From Ceratodon purpureus (taxonomy: Eukaryota > Streptophyta > Bryopsida > Pseudoditrichales > Ditrichaceae): 64,000 nt of DNA. Position numbers and translations under genes: made by a program. The DNA lies in contig CM026423.1 of assembly GCA_014871385.1 (NCBI GenBank), positions 17,163,690 through 17,227,689 of the forward strand. The letters are read 5' to 3'. This document shows, in pieces, positions 59,379 to 64,000 of this stretch. The notes beneath the pieces are model-generated. The model was not told the DNA's origin, searched no databases, and worked only from the letters and a program-made list of their open reading frames with translations. Positions within the stretch are counted from its first letter, which is position 1, and each line of letters opens with the position of its first letter.

Positions 59379-62300
59379 TTATGCTCCAACGTTTTTATTT
59401 AAAAATAAAATCCACATTATTGTTTTTTTATTACAATACGTACTTGATGCTTTGAACAATCCATCTGCTCCATTTACAATACCATCTAATATATCATGAT
59501 TTTCACCACATATTTCTACTAGCATATCTTTTTTCAAACAAATCATTGAACATAGCCCTGCTGTTTTGTTTGGATCATCAGGAAGCTTGAAATTTGGTGG
59601 GCATGAAGAATTAGGGATATCTGTAGTCAGAAAAGTGAATGTATGACCAATTGTTTCACGAAATACCTTCTCATTGTGTTTATTTACATGCTTGTTTGTA
59701 TAAAATAAATATGGGATAGTGAGGCTTTGAGGTGGTTGTCGGAAACATTTTCTATTGATGAAATTAATATCCTCTAAAGTTTGAGTACCTGTTCGAAACC
59801 TATTTAGTGAACCTATAAATCTTAAATCAGATTGGCGCAATACTGTTTTTAATTCATAGCATTTGACATGATTATGCCAAAAACTTGGAGCTAAACTGTT
59901 GAAATTTTCACGTATATCATCAAAAATCCATGAATCTCTAACATGAGCAGTTTGATAAAAATCTCCAGTCATAACAAGATCTACATTGCCAAAATATTTA
60001 TTTTGAGTGTGTTTGATTGAACGCAATCTTTGATCTATAACATTGAACATCTTTGCTCCAACAAGAGAAATTTCATCTATTACAACAAGTTGCAACTGCT
60101 CATATTTGTTTGTTAGTCTGTTTAATGTTTCAGAGGAAAGATTGGTTAGGTTGGTTAGTGATTGATTTACAGGAACATTCAAAGCGGAGTGAATGGTGGC
60201 ACCATCTACATTAAAAGCAGCTTTGCCTGTGAATGTCATTATAAGAACTTTCATTTTTTCCAAATCAGCTAACAAATCTTGGTTGTATAAACGTAACAGA
60301 CCTTGTATAATTAGCTTCAAAGTAAAAGTTTTTCCCGTTCCTGCACCGCCAGTCAAGAATAAGCGGATGGGATCATGTGGATATAATCTTCTTTTATGCA
60401 TAACATCATCAAAAATGAATTTGTGCTCAGCATTTAATTTTCTAAGAAGATAGCGATATTCATACTCTTCCATCATCATAGGATAAGCAGAGGTTGTGAA
60501 ACTATTCTCATTTGTTGATTGTGGTTTTTTAGATGAATCGTTTTTGGGATGGATTATAAAGTCATTTTTAAGATCATATTTTTCAACATCTAAAGTATTG
60601 GTAATAGGAATAGGTGCAAATTCCGAGCTTGGATAATTGTGAATATCTTCATTCCACAAATTAGGAGGATTTGACGACTTTTCATCTAAGTTAGTCCAAT
60701 CATCTTCTTCGTTGATTTGATTGGTTGGAATTTTATGTTGGAAGCAACATTGTATTTTAGAGATTTCATGTTTTTTTCCTTCGTATGCATCTTGCCATGT
60801 AGAGTGTAATCCAAGTTGAGAAGATTCTGAATTTTTAAAAGGTGAAAAAAGAAGAAAGTGTTCCCTTGACCAATTTTCATGATCCTTATGTTTATTGAAA
60901 TTTACATATCGAATAATATGTGGTTTAAGACGCTTTGAAATTTTCTTATTTTTAATATTATAATAAGATACACATTCTGACAAAGATAATGCGTCAAGAT
61001 TTTTTGGTCGATCTATATATTTATCAATGATTGAAGAACACATAATGTCTGTTGAATCATCTTCTAATTGATTTAAAACACTTTGTGGTTTCAAAACAAA
61101 TGCTCGTTCTTCTAAAGATGAAGTATTGATAAACTTAAAGGATCGAGATGCATGATGTAAGGGTATGGAGAGAACTAAATATGCGGCTAATTGGGCAGAC
61201 ATTTGTTGGGCATTGAGAAATGCATTTCCTAGTTTTTGAATCCTAGTATTTGCCTCTGTTTTGTCTGCAATACAACTTTGAATTATCTTGTATAATTCCT
61301 TTGATATAGTTTTGTCAATTTTTGTCATATATGAGGTGCAATATGATGCTGTTGCATATGGATCTAATACAAATTGTGCATCAGTGTTTGCAAACCATAT
61401 AGGAGCTACATTTATGCTAAAGGGATTAGTTTTTATATCCATTGGCTTCCTTTTTAAAAAGATATGAGGTTTAGTAAGTTGGCTTCTCAAAGATAAAATA
61501 TACATTTCTTCTGTCATTTGCAATGAATTCAAAAATTCTTGGAACGTAATGTTTATGTTTGTATCCAGATCTTTTAAATTTTGAAAAATTTTGGTGGCTT
61601 CTTTTTTTAAATTATCAGCACTGTGAGTCAAACTTTTATTTGGTGTCAAAGGTTCAAGAATTTTTGTTGCAGGCATTGGAGGTAATGGATAGTAAAATCT
61701 ACAAACAACCTTGTTTTTTTTCCTACAAGCCCGACTATGTTGATGTTGTTGAGCACTTTGTAATTGAGTTGGTAATAGTGACATGTCTGAGGAGATGTAT
61801 TTATCTATGAAAGCTTCTATTCCTTCATTTGTATTTACTTTGAAAATGGGGGCGTTTTTAATCCAAATAAGTCCATGGTCATGTTCACTTCCACGATTTT
61901 GAAATTCTGTAACCCAAAAGAAGTCTAGAACTTCTCCAAAAAGGTTTGAATCCTTCATTAGCAACTTTTGAAAACTTGATGTTCGATGATCATAATACCT
62001 TGCACATGTTATAGGATCTGTTCAAACTAATTGTACTATATGTGTAGATTGAAGTTCATTAATGTTTTGTGGTAAATTTAATCGTTTTGAATGCAATGTA
62101 TGCAATGCTTTAATTCAAGGTTTCCATAATTTCTCAGCTGATGTTAGAGTTACAAAAAATGTTGGTGGGCCAAGTTGTCTAATCATAGCAAATAGGTTTT
62201 TCCTTAGTCCTTCGAAATAATCAGGAGAAGTACGTAGAGCTTGTAAATCACGATAGCCTGTATGTGACTTAAAAATCTGATCTAGATTTGGTTGCTCTCT

Positions 62301-63264
62301 AACTTGAGAAGCTTTTAATGTCCTAGCATTTAGTTTTCCTTTTCAAATTCTTATAGATGCTGATTGTTTGATTTTTTGAATACATACTTTGGCTGCTTTG
62401 AAGAATAAATTTGGAATATTCGTAGAAAAGTCGATAGACTTGTGTAATAATTCCCATTGCAAAATTTGTTGATATGTCAAGTTTTCGTATATAGTTGGAT
62501 TTCTAGGATGACCAAAGAATAGTGTGGGAAAGTTGAGTTCTTCTAAATTTTTATCTTTAAATAACCCTAATGGATGGTAGTCTTTACCAAGAGCCACAGA
62601 GTATACAATATTTTCATAATCAGATATTTTGGGTGCATCTGAAAAATTATGTATCATTGTGTCTGTTTCTACACCTTATAGGTTTTCATGATCTGAATCA
62701 TCAGATGTTGATGTATCATCATCTGAGCCATTAAATGTTGTTGAATCATTTTGAACTTGATCAATTTGTGATTGTGTATGCATAGAAAATAATCCTTTTG
62801 AATCTCGGCGTATTGTAATATTTAATTCTTTATATAAAGGAATATTTAGTAAGTCATTTAGTGCAAACATTATGAAGTTTGGACGAACGTTTCCAGACAT
62901 ATATGGTGATTTGTATTCAAGACGTCGCTTTAAGAAAACACCAATAGTAGAATCATCTTGAGGTAGGCGTGGTAAAATTGATTGGGTTTCATTAACATTG
63001 GCTGGAACATTGATTACATTGCCATGCATTTTATATTGACCATAACCATGAATCTTATAAATTTGAGCAAAAGCCAAACGAGGAGAAATTAATCGTTCTT
63101 CTAATTGAGTCAATTTTTGTACTGATGGAATGATTTGGTTTCTTGATATTGAGTTTGGTACTTGATAGACAAATTTTCTCTTATTGTTGAAACTACTTAA
63201 ACAATTTGAACAAATGAATAATTTGATGTCATTGTTTTCTTTGATCTTTACATGGCTACATAAT
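59379..63264 (-). pseudogene. Helentron Rep/helicase coding region
   Basis: One frame throughout, interrupted by TAA (62676), TGA (62343), TGA (about 62115) and TGA (about 62022). The N-terminus has Cys pairs (LCSH, ICSNC), then IYKIHGYGQYKMHGNVINVP and RRLEYKSPYMSGNVRP (the helitron-associated N-terminal region). The Rep part has the HUH motif EHDHGLIWI (about 61880) and the two-Tyr motif ASYCTSYMTK (about 61335). The helicase has GGAGTGKTFTLK (Walker A, about 60340), VVIDEISLVGAKM (Walker B), VMTGDFYQTAHVRD and LKTVLRQSD. Two of the TGA codons sit where Arg (CGA) is expected (LV-stop-TDPITCARYYDHR), as expected from deamination of methylated CpG. The longest open stretch is 59379-61964 (861 codons). 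Confidence 0.82.
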
Positions 63265-63379
63265 ATTTAACTATTTCTGGACTATTCATTGAGTTATGGA
63301 CTGTAGATCGTCCAGAAAAAGCCAAGGAAAATGAAAGGGGCTTAGTAAAACCATGCCCTACTGTTATGAATAGTGTATT

Positions 63380-63690
63380 ATTTGAATGATTGGATCAGGA
63401 GATCTTCCGATATAGAGTTGTTCCAAGACGAGGGAAATGTGTGGACTAAATAATGTTTAAACATTGTATGATTTGTAAGTCCATGGATCAGGAGATCTTC
63501 CGATATAGTGCCGTTCCGGAAGAACAAATGTATGGACAAAGTAATGTAATGAATAATGTGTGTTTTGCAAAACCATGGATCAGGAGATTTCCCGTTATAG
63601 GTGTCTTCCGGAAGAACAACATCCATCTCACAATTGCACGAGTGAAATGGTATGGACAAACTAAGTAATATAACATTACAGATAATACAC
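63380..63690. repeat. Three tandem ~93-bp repeats upstream of the Helentron ORF
   Basis: The word GGATCAGGAGAT starts near 63392, 63485 and 63577, each followed by CTTCCGATATAG-like and TTCCGGAAGAAC-like words. Period 92-93 bp, units clearly diverged. The pieces TCTTCCGGAAGA are palindromic. Location, just outside the start of the Helentron coding region, makes a role in its 5' end possible but unproven. Confidence 0.7.
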
Positions 63691-64000
63691 ATAGACCGAT
63701 GATGGGAAAATAGTCATTTACATTACAAAAACGGGTTACATAAATATGAGGTATTGTCATGAAAGTCATTCGAATGAACGGTGCCATATTATTACCACTA
63801 ATACATTGTAGTACATAGGGACACGGGATTGTAAGCAACTCACTGTATGTACTGTCTATTGTTCTACTCTACTGGTGTACCATTGCCTAAGTGATCTCCT
63901 ACACAATTCCCCATCCATGGGAGTTTTCTGAAGGAACTCAGTAACGGAGTCATAATGAACCAAATCCATAATGAATGGAAGTAAGGCTGTGCCGACGTCT
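63691..64000. other. Window end, no gene seen
   Basis: No reading frame, RNA gene or repeat recognised in the last 310 bases. Confidence 0.4.

Larger units (their letters stand above)
58284..63264 (-). mobile_element. Helentron-like Helitron, decayed
   Basis: A single ancestral gene on the minus strand encodes, in order, a Cys-rich N-terminus, a HUH Rep endonuclease, a SF1B (Pif1-like) helicase and an EEP-type endonuclease. The extra C-terminal endonuclease is the mark of Helentron/Helitron2 elements rather than canonical plant Helitrons. At least six in-frame stops and one or more frame changes show that it is dead. Element ends (short palindrome, T-T insertion) were not identified, so only the coding extent is given. 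Confidence 0.78.

Noticed and set aside
55346..63264. TGA read as tryptophan (genetic code change)
   Set aside because: Several TGA codons replace Trp or Arg, but the F-box gene uses TGA as its normal stop and VHA-d uses TGG for Trp. Mutation of decaying elements explains the pattern better.

Overview
The window is nuclear DNA of a land plant, most likely a bryophyte (moss-like). The evidence is direct: three group 1 LEA (Em-type) genes, a ten-exon vacuolar H+-ATPase subunit d gene with ordinary GT-AG introns, and recognisable pieces of a plant GDSL esterase, an auxin response factor (PB1 exon) and a legumain/vacuolar processing enzyme. The bryophyte assignment is an inference from the mix of an Em gene cluster, a full piggyBac-type element, a Helentron-like element and long AT-rich tracts; no species call is possible from the sequence alone.

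Layout. 0-17 kb: a segmentally duplicated LEA cluster. Three gene units (coding starts at 3622, 11969, 15051) encode identical 90-residue proteins, each with one phase-1 intron. Units B and C are a ~3.08 kb tandem repeat. Unit A is separated from them by an F-box gene (minus strand, 5820-7403) and transposon insertions. Two copies of a ~737 bp non-autonomous DNA transposon with 4-bp target duplications lie at 786-1522 and 4496-5233, and two TTAA-flanked elements lie end to end at 10078-11340. 17.2-24.8 kb: a complete 7600 bp pogo/Tigger-like transposon with TA target duplication and 20-bp terminal inverted repeats. Its three-exon transposase (about 886 residues, DDD triad present) has two large introns, and these hold antisense, exon-intron-structured fragments of at least four host genes (GDSL esterase, ARF, an unidentified gene, legumain).

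25-43 kb: AT-rich, gene-poor DNA with a decayed transposon-like ORF (28.05-28.76 kb), a second piggyBac-type non-autonomous element (31603-32431), minisatellites and a diverged ~1 kb tandem array (40.1-42.4 kb). 42.9-46.5 kb: the intact VHA-d gene (minus strand), the clearest single-copy housekeeping gene here. 47.6-53.1 kb: a full 5487 bp piggyBac element (TTAA / CCCCTAAA ends) with an 843-codon transposase ORF whose catalytic core is intact; its N-terminal exons carry a stop and a change of frame. 54.1-54.4 kb: a tRNA-derived SINE. 55.3-56.2 kb: a two-domain protein gene of unknown family, split by one TGA where its own first repeat has TGG (Trp). 58.3-63.3 kb: a decayed Helentron-like element (HUH Rep, helicase, EEP endonuclease).

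How the parts relate: the LEA genes carry motifs expected of ABA/ABI3 targets (RY core in all three; an ACGTGG core upstream of A and C only). The piggyBac transposase is a plausible source for the non-autonomous TTAA elements at 10412 and 31603, which share its terminal motif and a right-end subterminal motif. The pogo element is the most striking object: a self-encoded transposon that seems to have stored host gene pieces in its introns in reverse orientation.
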